Of a stretch of DNA of 64,000 bases, positions 32,876 to 42,512 are shown piece after piece; the stretch's first letter is position 1; each line of letters opens with the position of its first letter. The position numbers and the translations under genes are program-made. The notes beneath the pieces were generated by a model. It saw only the letters and a list, made by a program, of their open reading frames with translations, had not been told where the DNA came from and made no database searches. Location: NCBI GenBank assembly GCA_002298785.1, contig DBMR01000059.1:1-64000 (forward strand). Reading direction: 5' to 3'. Source of the DNA: Verrucomicrobia subdivision 3 bacterium UBA693 (lineage in GTDB: Bacteria > Verrucomicrobiota > Verrucomicrobiia > Limisphaerales > UBA8199).

Positions 32876-35800
32876 ATGCGAATCATCACATATCTGGGCG
32901 TTCTCGTGGCACTCGCGCCAGTTGGCTATGCCGATTCTCTGTCCAGCCTCGAGCATGAGTTTGGGGCGCCGCCGGTGGCCTCGCGCCCGTGGGTCTATTG
33001 GTTCTGGCTCAACGGGAACCTCTCCAGCAACGGCATCACCGCGGATTTGGAGGCCATGAAGCGCGTGGGGATCGGCGGGGTGCTGATCATGGAAGTTGAC
33101 CAGGGCACGCCCAGGGGCAAAGTAGACTTCGCCTCCAAATCCTGGCGGCAGATGTTCCAGCATGTTTGCACCGAGGCAGCCCGCCTTGGACTCCAGGTGA
33201 ACATGAACAATGACGCCGGTTGGTGCGGCAGTGGCGGCCCTTGGATCACACCGGAACTGAGCATGCAAAAACTGGTGTGGACGGAAACCAACCTGGTGGG
33301 GCCAATGAAGTTCGATGGTTCACTGGCCCGGCCCAAAGCGGTTGCGGATTTTTACAAGGATTTGGTGGTGCTGTGTTTTCCTACGCCGGATGGCAAGGCC
33401 CGGATTCCTCGCATACGAGGAAAGGCGGGGTTTATTCCAGAAGAAGTTCCCGTCACGGCTCGATACCCCGAGGTGCCAGTGGCCCAGGCGATCTCCCTCG
33501 GAAACATTCAGGCTCCAGGCGGATTGCTGACTGATTCATTTGTTTGGGAGGTGCCAGCAGGCTCATGGACCGTGCTGCGAATCGGACGCACCTCCACGGG
33601 CAAAGATAACCACCCGGCGCCAGAGCCGGGGCGGGGCCTGGAATCGGACAAGCTGAGCAAGGCTGCAACCGAGGCGATGTTCAATGGGCTGATGGGCAAG
33701 CTGATCAAAGATTCACCTCGTTTGGCGGGGCGCGTGCTGATCTCGACCCACATTGATAGCTGGGAAACAGGCTCCCAAAATTGGACTCCATTGTTCGCAC
33801 GGGAGTTCGAGGCCCGCCGCGGCTATGATCCGATTCCGTGGTTGCCAGTCATAACCGGTCGAGTGGTGCAGAGCGCAGAATGTTCCGAGCGCTTCCTCTG
33901 GGATCTGCGCCAAACGATTTCCGACTTGCTGGTTGAAAATTATGCCGGGCATTTCCGGAAACTAGCGGCACAAAACAAATTGCGGCTGTCCATCGAAGCC
34001 TATGACAACACTCCTTGCGATGACCTGACCTACGCCGGACAGGCGGACGAACCGATGGCGGAGTTTTGGTCCTGGGGATACAACACCGCATACAGTTGTG
34101 TCGAAATGTCATCCGCTGCCCACATTTATGGGCGTCGCATTTTAGGAGCGGAAGCGTTCACCGCGAATGACCAGGAACGCTGGCTGCATCATCCGGGGTC
34201 GATAAAGAGCCTGGGTGACTGGGCCTTTTGTGAGGGGATAAATCGCTTCGTGTTTCATCGTTATGCAATGCAACCATGGCTGAATCGTCAGCCCGGAATG
34301 TCGATGGGGCCGTGGGGATTGCACTATGAGCGAACGCAAACCTGGTGGGAGCTGTCAGCGGATTGGCACCGCTACCTCGCCCGTTGCCAGCACATGCTGC
34401 GGCAGGGAACTTTCGTGGCGGACATTCTTTATCTGCAGCCTGAAGGTTCCCCTCGGCGGTTTACGCCTACTCTGCCCGAGTACACAGGCAGCACACCGGA
34501 CAGGCCTCGGCACAATTTTGACGGATGCAACGCCGAGGCGCTGCTCACCCGGGTGCGGATGAAAAAGAACCGGCTGGTCTTGCCGGACGGGCTCAGCTAC
34601 CGCGTGCTGGTGCTGCCGCAAGTGGATACCATGACTCCCAAGCTTTTGCGCCGAGTGGCTGAGTTGGTGGGCCAAGGAGCATCGGTTATTGGCCCGCCAC
34701 CGGTGGCTTCACCGAGCCTGGCTGGCTATCCCAAGTGCGATGAGGAAGCGCGTAATCTGGCCACCGATCTCTGGCATCCTGGGAATCCGGAGGATAAGCG
34801 AGTGATCTGGGGGCCGGAATTTGCCCAGCAGACCGAGAAAGGGGCTACACCGACCCTGGCTTCAAACGCGCGCTGGATTTGGTATCCTGAAGGCAATCCG
34901 GCAGTCGCCGCGCCGCCGGGGAAGCGCTTCTTTCGTTCGACCCTGGTGCTACCGGTGGAGCGGACCGTCTCAAAGGCCGTCTTCAATCTTACGGCCGATA
35001 ATACTTTCGTGCTGTGGGTGAACGGCCGCTATGCGATTTACGGCTCGAATTTTAAAGAATTATATACCACGAATATCACGACGCTGCTCAAGCCAGGTAC
35101 GAATCTGCTGGCCATCGCCGCGGAGAACACGTTGGACTATCCGAACCCGGCCGGGTTAATCGGTACCTTGAGCCTCGATTTCGCCGATGGGTCCCATCAG
35201 GATTTTAACACGGACGCCCGGTGGCAATGTGTCATGAAAGTGTCGGCGGACTGGGCGGCTGACTTTAGCTCCAGTGAAAAGTGGGTGCCCGCGATGGAGT
35301 TGGGAGGGCCGGGGGCTGAGCCCTGGGGCGAGTTCAACAGCGGAGTGGCGCCGCCTTACGTTTTTCCCAGGTACGAAGCCATTGCAGAATGGCTGGAAAA
35401 CCACGGAACCGGGGCGGATTTCGAAGCGGATCGGACGCTCCGCAGCATTCATCGCCAGGTGGGAGACTGCGATGTTTATTTCGTGGCGAACAGTCAGACC
35501 AATCCGATCGCCGCTCCCTGTTCCTTTCGAGTCAGCGGCAAAGTGCCCGAGCTCTGGGATCCTGGGAGCGGGACTATCACTCGGCAAGTGACGTTTCAAG
35601 AGCGAGCTGGCCGAATCCAATTGCCTTTATGGCTGGAGCCGTCCGGTTCGGTCTTTGTAGTCTTTCGCCCGCCACCGCATCTGCTAGCCCGGACGGATCG
35701 CGAGAAGATCGTGGGGATCAAGCGCAACGGCACCGAGCTCCTGCCGGACAAGGCTGAAATGAGGGCCGCGCTTCCGGTCACTGTGACAGCCGCTCCGAAT

Positions 35801-36523
35801 GGAAACCTGATGCGAGTGATACTGGGCGAACCGGGCCAATACGAAATTACCGCTCTCAGTGGGAAGACCAGGAGTCTTGAGATCCGAACGAACCTGCCGG
35901 TGTTGGAACTGAACGGGCCCTGGAACGTACGCTTTCAATCCGGCCGGGGCGCGCCGACGGAAACGGTGTTCTCGAAGCTTAGTGACTGGTCGCAGCACCC
36001 GAACCCCGAGATTCGGTATTTCAGTGGCATCGCGACGTATCAAATGAAATTCAAACTTGCGGCGGATTGGCTGACATCCGGTTCGATCTGCCGGTTGGAT
36101 CTGGGTGGGGTGGCGGTGATAGCCGCAGTTCGGGTCAATGGCCGCACCTTCGGCTCGCTTTGGAGCGAACCTTACCAGATAGATATCACTTCGGGACTTA
36201 AGCGGGGGGACAATGTGCTGGAAATCGAAGTTGCCAACCTCTGGGTGAACCGGCTGATTGGTGACGAAGACCTGGCAGAAGACTCCGAGCGCAATGCGAA
36301 TGGCACCTTGAAGTCGTGGCCGGGATGGCTGGATAGCCCGCGTCCCAGCCCGGCTGGACGCGTAACTTTTACGAGTTGGCGATTATGGAGCAAAGATTCG
36401 CCATTACAGCCATCGGGTTTGCTGGGCCCGGTACGGTTGCTTGGCCTTAAGGAGTTGTTGGTGCCATTTCCTGGAGAGTCAACCCCGGGCGTAACACGAA
36501 CGACTAAGAATTTGCTCCGGTGA
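32876..36523 (+). CDS. Secreted GH106-family alpha-L-rhamnosidase
   Basis: 1215 residues from the ATG at 32876; a longer frame upstream adds non-signal residues. The signal peptide ends at YADS. The N-terminal domain reads RPWVYWFWLNGNLSSNGITA, then LEAMKRVGIGGVLIMEVDQG and LGLQVNMNNDAGWCGSGGPW, which is the hallmark start of GH106-type barrels. Later come ISTHIDSWETGSQNW and GAEAFTANDQERWLHHPG. A C-terminal beta-sandwich (GIATYQMKFKLAADWL, VRVNGRTFGSLWSEPYQIDI) ends the chain. It removes terminal L-rhamnose from pectin or other glycans. This feeds the rhamnose genes at the right end. The assignment rests on motifs, not on a search. Confidence 0.85.
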   Translation: MRIITYLGVLVALAPVGYADSLSSLEHEFGAPPVASRPWVYWFWLNGNLSSNGITADLEAMKRVGIGGVLIMEVDQGTPRGKVDFASKSWRQMFQHVCTEAARLGLQVNMNNDAGWCGSGGPWITPELSMQKLVWTETNLVGPMKFDGSLARPKAVADFYKDLVVLCFPTPDGKARIPRIRGKAGFIPEEVPVTARYPEVPVAQAISLGNIQAPGGLLTDSFVWEVPAGSWTVLRIGRTSTGKDNHPAPEPGRGLESDKLSKAATEAMFNGLMGKLIKDSPRLAGRVLISTHIDSWETGSQNWTPLFAREFEARRGYDPIPWLPVITGRVVQSAECSERFLWDLRQTISDLLVENYAGHFRKLAAQNKLRLSIEAYDNTPCDDLTYAGQADEPMAEFWSWGYNTAYSCVEMSSAAHIYGRRILGAEAFTANDQERWLHHPGSIKSLGDWAFCEGINRFVFHRYAMQPWLNRQPGMSMGPWGLHYERTQTWWELSADWHRYLARCQHMLRQGTFVADILYLQPEGSPRRFTPTLPEYTGSTPDRPRHNFDGCNAEALLTRVRMKKNRLVLPDGLSYRVLVLPQVDTMTPKLLRRVAELVGQGASVIGPPPVASPSLAGYPKCDEEARNLATDLWHPGNPEDKRVIWGPEFAQQTEKGATPTLASNARWIWYPEGNPAVAAPPGKRFFRSTLVLPVERTVSKAVFNLTADNTFVLWVNGRYAIYGSNFKELYTTNITTLLKPGTNLLAIAAENTLDYPNPAGLIGTLSLDFADGSHQDFNTDARWQCVMKVSADWAADFSSSEKWVPAMELGGPGAEPWGEFNSGVAPPYVFPRYEAIAEWLENHGTGADFEADRTLRSIHRQVGDCDVYFVANSQTNPIAAPCSFRVSGKVPELWDPGSGTITRQVTFQERAGRIQLPLWLEPSGSVFVVFRPPPHLLARTDREKIVGIKRNGTELLPDKAEMRAALPVTVTAAPNGNLMRVILGEPGQYEITALSGKTRSLEIRTNLPVLELNGPWNVRFQSGRGAPTETVFSKLSDWSQHPNPEIRYFSGIATYQMKFKLAADWLTSGSICRLDLGGVAVIAAVRVNGRTFGSLWSEPYQIDITSGLKRGDNVLEIEVANLWVNRLIGDEDLAEDSERNANGTLKSWPGWLDSPRPSPAGRVTFTSWRLWSKDSPLQPSGLLGPVRLLGLKELLVPFPGESTPGVTRTTKNLLR

Positions 36524-36581
36524 CGGAAACAAGGCAGGATTAAGCAGAGCGCAATACGCGCTCGAAGTTACGGAGAAGTCT

Positions 36582-36854
36582 ATGGCGCAAGCAATAATGG
36601 ATCCGGAGCAGGTCCGGCGTTTCGCAGAAGAGCTGAAGCGATTCAACATCGAATTGCAGGAGAAGATCGCGTCGTTGCAGGCGCGTTTCACGGCGGTCGG
36701 CGATACCTGGCAGGACCAGGAACACGCAAAATTCGCGGAAGAGTTTCGCCAGACCATGAAGGCGATGAAGCGTTTTGTGGAGGTGTCCAACCAGCACACG
36801 CCTTACCTCCTGCGCAAGGCGCAACGCATCGAGGAATACCTCAACCAGCGTTGA
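36582..36854 (+). CDS. WXG100-like small helical protein, first gene of T7SS-like module
   Basis: 90 residues, wholly helical, with a central GDTWQDQEHAKFAEEF, i.e. Trp in a helix-turn-helix with W-x-D in place of W-x-G, followed by F...F spaced as in ESAT-6 family proteins. The length of about 100, lack of signal peptide and location before an FtsK/EssC-like ATPase all fit WXG100. A GGAG sequence lies 8 bases before the ATG. WXG100 proteins are substrates and structural partners of type VII secretion. Confidence 0.8.
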   Translation: MAQAIMDPEQVRRFAEELKRFNIELQEKIASLQARFTAVGDTWQDQEHAKFAEEFRQTMKAMKRFVEVSNQHTPYLLRKAQRIEEYLNQR

Positions 36855-36857
36855 GCC

Positions 36858-37415
36858 ATGCCGCAGCGCGCGCACATCACCTCCACGGAGGCGATTGAAC
36901 AATTTCGCAGTCAGCTCATAGTGTATTTGAGCAAAGCACGTCCCGCATTGGAAGAGGTCGGCGCCGACGTGTTGCGCCTGCGCGGCTGGCTCGAAAACGA
37001 TCAGCGCATGGTCTGGGAAAGCCAATTTCGGAAGCGCTCGAAGGATTTGGAAGCCGCCCAAGCAGCATTGTTCAGCGCCCGCATCGGGAATCTGCGCAAG
37101 GAAAGTTCGGCGGAACTGATGATGGTGCAGCGGTGCAAGCGCTCAGTCGAGGAGGCGGAGAACAAGCTCCGTTTGCTCAAACAATGGAACCGCGAGTTCG
37201 ACGCCCGCATTCAGCCGTTGTTAAGGCAAACCGAAAAGCTGCACACTGTGCTCTCGAACGACATGGTCAAAGCTGTGGCGCATTTGAACGAAGTCATCAC
37301 GACGCTGGCAGCTTACGCGGAACGCGGGACTCGTCTGGAGGCGGTGCCCATGGTGGCTGGACCGGTCGCCACCCCACCCGCTGCCCCCGCTGACGAGTCA
37401 GAAACCAAACCATGA
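36858..37415 (+). CDS. Coiled-coil protein of the T7SS-like module
   Basis: 185 residues, mostly long amphipathic helices (RSVEEAENKLRLLKQW, then REFDARIQPLLRQTEKLH), with a Pro/Ala-rich C-terminal tail. There is a Trp-rich GWLENDQRMVWESQFRK near residue 43. No family recognised. It starts 3 bases after the WXG100-like stop. It may be the LXG-like or chaperone partner. That role is inferred only from position. Confidence 0.7.
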   Translation: MPQRAHITSTEAIEQFRSQLIVYLSKARPALEEVGADVLRLRGWLENDQRMVWESQFRKRSKDLEAAQAALFSARIGNLRKESSAELMMVQRCKRSVEEAENKLRLLKQWNREFDARIQPLLRQTEKLHTVLSNDMVKAVAHLNEVITTLAAYAERGTRLEAVPMVAGPVATPPAAPADESETKP

Positions 37416-37425
37416 CCCAGCTATC

Positions 37426-37632
37426 ATGAGCGCCAATGCCAGCCGGCTCTTCGGCATCACCAAGGAACTGCGGGCGCAATGGTTTCAAACCCGGGAGTAT
37501 TGGCAGGACACCAAAGCCCTGGAATTCGAGGCCCGGTATTTGGAGGAGCTGTTTGGCAGTGTCGAAAAGACGGTCGCCGTGATCGAGCAACTCGACAAGT
37601 TAATGAGTCGGATCAAGAAAGACTGTGAGTAA
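37426..37632 (+). CDS. Second small W-Q-D helical protein of the T7SS-like module
   Basis: 68 residues, helical, with REYWQDTKALEFEARYLEEL. The WQD and following aromatic spacing echo the WXG100-like protein two genes upstream. It could pair with it, as EsxA/EsxB do. The stop overlaps the GTG of the ATPase gene by 8 bp. Confidence 0.65.
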   Translation: MSANASRLFGITKELRAQWFQTREYWQDTKALEFEARYLEELFGSVEKTVAVIEQLDKLMSRIKKDCE

Positions 37633-40600
37633 AGAACTTGCCGCAAACAAAACCTTGGCCTTGTTGCATTCCCTCCGGCGGGACGCGCAGAGCATTATTA
37701 CGCGGGCCAGCAAAGCCAGGGAAGATGTAACACTTAAAGGCGCGCGCGAGAAAAATCGATCGCAGCTCGCGCTGGAAGACAGCGCCGCCCGAACCGGACA
37801 AGCCATTAGTGAAGCCGAGGCAATAAGGGATCAGAGTCTGGCTGCCGCCGCTGTTCGATTCGAGAATCGCAAGAAGCGCATCGGGAAAGCCTACCAGGGG
37901 AGCAAGGAGCAGCGCTTGCAGGAAATCGAGAATCAAGTGGGTGGGAAGAAGTATGAAGCGCAAAAGCGCACACTTCAGGCCGAGCGCGACCGCACGCAAC
38001 ACCTTTCGGACAACGCCAAGCGGCACGAAGAATCCAAGGCCGCACTCGCGGCAGAGCAGCAGGCGCTGGTCGGGTTGGAAACGCAAACTCAAGCGGCCTT
38101 TAAGGGCTATCCGGTATTCCTCACGCAATTGAGCGGCGGGGATGTCGCTGCCGCGCCGCCGGCAGAAATGGATGAACAGGCTGTGCTGCGAGAGTTGAAT
38201 CGCGCCGTTGGCGAGGGAAAGCGGCAACTCGAGCAGTTCCAGGGGCGGATGCTGTTGAAATTGTTCCGCTATCCAGCGTTGTGGGTGGTGCTGGGCATCC
38301 TTTTTGCCATGCTGCCATTCGGGCTGAATCTGGCGGGTAAGTCCGCCATCACCTATGCCCAGGCGATCGGGGCCGGGGCGGGGGTCATTGTTCTGGCGCT
38401 GGTGTTACGGACATTGGGTCAGAAGGGCGCGTCCGCAGCCGCGCTGGAGTTAACGAAATCGTTGCATCGGGCACGCGCGCTGGAGAATGCGTCGTATGCT
38501 TTGGCCACTGCCCATTTTGAACGAGAGCAACAGCGTGTCGCGTTGGAGTTTGAAACTACGATTCGCAATACCGACCAGGAACTCAAACAATTCAGCCTGA
38601 AAGCCGGCGAAGCCCGGGTCGCGTGCCGGATGACGGCGGATGAAAAGACCGTCCGAATTACCCGCAAACACGAAGACCAATACCGCCGTCGACAAGCTCA
38701 AATTGAAAGCGCCTATCAGGAGCGATTAAAGCGATCCGGCGCAGAAGGTGTGGAACGATCCGCTCGGCTTAAGAAGGCGATGGATGAATCCCTGAAACGA
38801 TTTAACGAGGAGTCGGAAAAAGCGCTGGCGACACTGGCCGCGGAATGGCGCGAGCGCGTGGTGCCGGCATTCGAATCGGTCGCCGCGGCCAACGCGCTGA
38901 GCCAAAAACTTTTCCCGGCCTGGACGCCCGAGTATATTGAGGGGTGGACTCCGCCGTCACACTTTGCCCACGCGGCAAAGTTTGGCGAGGTGGAGGTTGA
39001 TTTGCCCGCGCTAATCGAGAGTCCCGTGCCCGCAGATCCCCGGTTTCCCTTGCCGGCAGGCACAGCCTTCAAGCTGCCGCTCTGCCTAGGCTATCCCGAG
39101 GCCGGTTCGCTGTTGTTGGAAACGGAAGGAACCAACCAGGCTAGCGCAGTGCATACACTGAATGAGGCCATCCTGCGCCTGATCTCCAGCGCTCCTCCGG
39201 GGCGGTTGGTCTTCACCATTCTGGATCCCGTCGGTCTGGGCCAAAATTTCGCCGGAGTCATGCACCTGGCCGACTATGAAGAGCAACTCATCAATAGCCG
39301 GATTTGGACACAGAGCACGCAGATTGAGCAAAAGCTCGGGGAGTTGAACGAGCACATGGAAAAAGTGATCCAGATGTATCTTCGCAATGAATACAAGACC
39401 ATTGCGGAATACAACGAACAGGCGGGAGTGATCGCCGAGAAATATCATTTTGTCGTGGTGGCGGATTTTCCCGCGAATTTTAGCGATGTGGCGGCAAAAC
39501 GTCTGATGAGCATCGCGGCGAGTGGGGCGCGGTGTGGCGTTTACACCCTTATACATTGGGATCGACGGCTGCCGTTGCCACAGGATTTCATCCCGGATGA
39601 GCTGCGCAAGAGCTCGTTTTGCCTGACGTTGAGGGACCAGCAAGTGTTGCCCCAGGGGAAACCGTTCCCCGGCGTGCGGGTTACCCTCGAGCCGCCGCCG
39701 CCGGCGGAACTGGCGATTTCCCTGGTGAACCTCATCGGTCGCGGCAGTCGCGATTCGATGCGTGTAGAAGTGCCGTTCGAGCACGTGATGCCGCCCGCGG
39801 AGGAAGTCTGGTCTGAAGACACCACGGCTGAACTGCGAGTGCCCATTGGCCGCACTGGCGCGACGAAGCTGCAATACCTGGAAGTCGGCAAAGGCACCCG
39901 CCAGCACGGCTTGATCGCCGGCAAAACCGGTTCCGGCAAATCAACGTTGTTCCATGTTGTTATCACGAACCTGGCTTTGTGGTGCAGCCCGGACCAGGTT
40001 GAGTTCTACCTGGTCGACTTCAAAAAGGGGGTCGAGTTCAAATGCTACGCCGCTAAGAAACTACCACATGCCCGGGTGGTGGCCATTGAGAGCGATCGAG
40101 AATTTGCCCTGAGCGTTTTGCAGCGAGTGGATGACGAACTGCGCCGTCGCGGGGATCTCTTCCGCAAGCTCGGGGTCCAGGACATTCCCGGTTACAAGCG
40201 GGCCGGTGGGGAGCAGAAGATTCCCCGTTCCCTACTCATCATCGATGAGTTTCAGGAGTTTTTTGTGGAGGACGACAAGATCGCGCAGACGGCCGCATTG
40301 CTGCTGGATCGCATCGTGCGCCAGGGACGTGCGTTCGGCATCCATGTGCTGCTCGGGTCGCAAACGCTGGGTGGTGCGTACACCGTCGCTCGCACCACTC
40401 TCGGGCAAATGGTCATTCGCATTGCGCTGCAATGCAATGAAGCTGACGCCTATCTCATAATGGACGACTCAAATCCCGCACCGCGGCTGCTTTCGCGTCC
40501 CGGCGAGGGCATTTACAACGATGCGGCGGGAGCACTGCAAGGGAATAGCCCCTTCCAGGTGGTATGGCTGCCGGATGCAGTACGGGACAAGTATCTCGAC

Positions 40601-41515
40601 AAGGTGAATGAACACGCGGTCGCCTCTGGAGTAGAACTGGCCGAACCGGTAGTTTTCGAAGGTAATGCTCCCGCGGATGTGCGCGAAAATCGGCTGCTCG
40701 CCAAACTCCTGCACAATCCGCCTCCCGCCTCTGGACCGGCACGACTGTGGTTGGGCGCTCCCAATTCAATCAAAGGCCCCACCGAAGCGATCTTTCGCCG
40801 CCAGGGCGGCAGTCACCTGCTCATGGTCGGGCAACGCGAGGAGACGGTTTTGGCGCTACTCTCCCTCGGAGTGCTCGCGCTTGCGGCCCAGTTCCCTCCT
40901 GGGGGTGTGCGGCTCATCCTGTGCGAAACCACTCCGCCGGGCACTTCGGTGCGCGCCTACCTGGAGGAGGTATTGCAGTCCTCAGCGCAGGGAGTGACTT
41001 TGGTCAAGCCTGGCGAAGTGTCGGGGTTAATGCAGGAGTTGGAGTTGGAATTAAAGCGCCGCACTGAAGAGCCGGATCCGGATAGCGCACCACCGATTTT
41101 CCTTTTCATCCAGGATCTCCAGAAGTTTGCAAAGCTGCGTTACGAAGAGGACTTCAGCTTTTCCGGTGGGGGCGCGTCGGAAGCAAATCCTGGGGCGATT
41201 TTCAACAGCCTGCTGTCCGAGGGGGCACGACTGGGAATCCATATCATCACGACTTGCGATACCTACAACAACGTGTCCCGGTTCCTGAGCCGCAAGGCGT
41301 TGAGCGAATTCGAAATGCGCGTCTTGTTCCAGATGAGTGCCAACGATTCCGCCAGCCTGATTGACAGTCCCCGCGCGAGCATGCTCGGCATGCAGCGGGC
41401 TTTGTTCTATAACGCGCACGAAGGTTACCTCGAAACCTTCCGACCCTACGCGCTTCCACCGTTGGAATGGGTGGAGAGTGTTCGAGGGAACCGGGATTCC
41501 CGGTCTCAGTCGTAG
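37625..41515 (+). CDS. FtsK/SpoIIIE-family ATPase, EssC/EccC-like, of T7SS-like module
   Basis: 1296 residues from a GTG start. Coiled coil (about 20-200), two membrane helices (about 216-265: YPALWVVLGILFAMLPFG, then AIGAGAGVIVLALVL), more coiled coil, then three RecA-like modules. The middle one is intact: Walker A GKTGSGKST at 766-774 and Walker B LLIIDEFQEFF with Asp874. The first (LLLETEGTNQAS, about 495) and third (LLMVGQREETV, about 1065; FLFIQDLQKF, about 1158) have lost Walker A. This three-ATPase plan is that of EssC/EccC rather than FtsK, which has one. It would power secretion across the inner membrane. No FHA domain is present. Confidence 0.85.
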   Translation: MSKELAANKTLALLHSLRRDAQSIITRASKAREDVTLKGAREKNRSQLALEDSAARTGQAISEAEAIRDQSLAAAAVRFENRKKRIGKAYQGSKEQRLQEIENQVGGKKYEAQKRTLQAERDRTQHLSDNAKRHEESKAALAAEQQALVGLETQTQAAFKGYPVFLTQLSGGDVAAAPPAEMDEQAVLRELNRAVGEGKRQLEQFQGRMLLKLFRYPALWVVLGILFAMLPFGLNLAGKSAITYAQAIGAGAGVIVLALVLRTLGQKGASAAALELTKSLHRARALENASYALATAHFEREQQRVALEFETTIRNTDQELKQFSLKAGEARVACRMTADEKTVRITRKHEDQYRRRQAQIESAYQERLKRSGAEGVERSARLKKAMDESLKRFNEESEKALATLAAEWRERVVPAFESVAAANALSQKLFPAWTPEYIEGWTPPSHFAHAAKFGEVEVDLPALIESPVPADPRFPLPAGTAFKLPLCLGYPEAGSLLLETEGTNQASAVHTLNEAILRLISSAPPGRLVFTILDPVGLGQNFAGVMHLADYEEQLINSRIWTQSTQIEQKLGELNEHMEKVIQMYLRNEYKTIAEYNEQAGVIAEKYHFVVVADFPANFSDVAAKRLMSIAASGARCGVYTLIHWDRRLPLPQDFIPDELRKSSFCLTLRDQQVLPQGKPFPGVRVTLEPPPPAELAISLVNLIGRGSRDSMRVEVPFEHVMPPAEEVWSEDTTAELRVPIGRTGATKLQYLEVGKGTRQHGLIAGKTGSGKSTLFHVVITNLALWCSPDQVEFYLVDFKKGVEFKCYAAKKLPHARVVAIESDREFALSVLQRVDDELRRRGDLFRKLGVQDIPGYKRAGGEQKIPRSLLIIDEFQEFFVEDDKIAQTAALLLDRIVRQGRAFGIHVLLGSQTLGGAYTVARTTLGQMVIRIALQCNEADAYLIMDDSNPAPRLLSRPGEGIYNDAAGALQGNSPFQVVWLPDAVRDKYLDKVNEHAVASGVELAEPVVFEGNAPADVRENRLLAKLLHNPPPASGPARLWLGAPNSIKGPTEAIFRRQGGSHLLMVGQREETVLALLSLGVLALAAQFPPGGVRLILCETTPPGTSVRAYLEEVLQSSAQGVTLVKPGEVSGLMQELELELKRRTEEPDPDSAPPIFLFIQDLQKFAKLRYEEDFSFSGGGASEANPGAIFNSLLSEGARLGIHIITTCDTYNNVSRFLSRKALSEFEMRVLFQMSANDSASLIDSPRASMLGMQRALFYNAHEGYLETFRPYALPPLEWVESVRGNRDSRSQS

Positions 41516-41566
41516 CACCCTGGCTGGCTCGAATTGGTTCCGGCCGGTTTGTTTGAAGTCGACTTT

Positions 41567-42490
41567 ATGATCACGATCAACAAGTTCGGGACGATAATTG
41601 CCATTATCGGATTTTGGCTTGGTACGCAAACGGGTTGTCTGGCAGCGGGACCGTTGGAGAACTTGCGGGTCTGGCCGGGCAAGGCGCCGGGAGAGACTGC
41701 GGAGTTGCCACCGGAACAGGATACCACCAAGCCAACTGATCACCAGGTCGCCGGAAAACCAGTCGTTCGAATCGGAAACGTCGCTACGCCGACTTTCACG
41801 GTGTATCCCGCACCTTCGAACAAGGCGAATGGGACCGCCGTCCTAATTTGTCCGGGCGGTGGGTATCACATCCTGGCGATGGATCTGGAGGGGACGGAAG
41901 TTGCCGAATGGCTAAATTCCATCGGAGTCACGGCGATTGTGCTGAAGTATCGTGTCCCCGCGCGGGCCGGACGAGCCCGACACGATGCGCCGCTTCAGGA
42001 TGCCCAACGCACCATGGGGCTCATTCGCTCCAGGGCCGCCGAATGGCATATTCGTCCGGACCGGATCGGGATCCTGGGGTTCTCTGCGGGCGCTCACCTG
42101 AGCGCGGTTACGAGTTGCACCACCAATCGTATGTATGAGGCGGTGGACGCCCCCGACGGGTATTCTTCGCGTCCAGACTTTGTTCTGCTGATTTATCCCG
42201 CTTACCTCACCATCGAAAAGGAGAACTACAAGGTCGCTCCGGAACTGCCGATTTCATCATCCACGCCTCCCACTTTCCTGGTGCAAACACAGGATGACGG
42301 CATCAAGGTGGGCAACGCGCTGTTCTATTACCACGCCCTTTCGCAACTCAAGGTGCCGGCGGAAATTCACCTTTACCCGGTCGGTGGCCATGGTTATGGA
42401 TTGCGGCCTGCCAAAGACGAGGTCACCCATTGGCCGGTCCTGGCCGAAAAATGGCTCCGCGGACTCGGCTTGCTCACTTCAGCCCAATAG
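41567..42490 (+). CDS. Secreted alpha/beta-hydrolase (acetylxylan-esterase/BD-FAE-like)
   Basis: 307 residues from the ATG at 41567, with a signal peptide ending near GCLAAGPL. Alpha/beta-hydrolase motifs: oxyanion region VLICPGGGYHILAMD, nucleophile elbow ILGFSAGAHLSAV (G-F-S-A-G), and acid/base HLYPVGGHGYGL with the catalytic His. The Asp before it is in FLVQTQDDGIKV. This is typical of esterases that deacetylate plant polysaccharides. It lies 51 bp after the ATPase gene, so it might be in the same transcript, but it is a usual Verrucomicrobia carbohydrate esterase and has no role in secretion that can be inferred. Confidence 0.85.
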   Translation: MITINKFGTIIAIIGFWLGTQTGCLAAGPLENLRVWPGKAPGETAELPPEQDTTKPTDHQVAGKPVVRIGNVATPTFTVYPAPSNKANGTAVLICPGGGYHILAMDLEGTEVAEWLNSIGVTAIVLKYRVPARAGRARHDAPLQDAQRTMGLIRSRAAEWHIRPDRIGILGFSAGAHLSAVTSCTTNRMYEAVDAPDGYSSRPDFVLLIYPAYLTIEKENYKVAPELPISSSTPPTFLVQTQDDGIKVGNALFYYHALSQLKVPAEIHLYPVGGHGYGLRPAKDEVTHWPVLAEKWLRGLGLLTSAQ

Positions 42491-42512
42491 CAATTGCCGG
42501 GAACGCCGCCGG

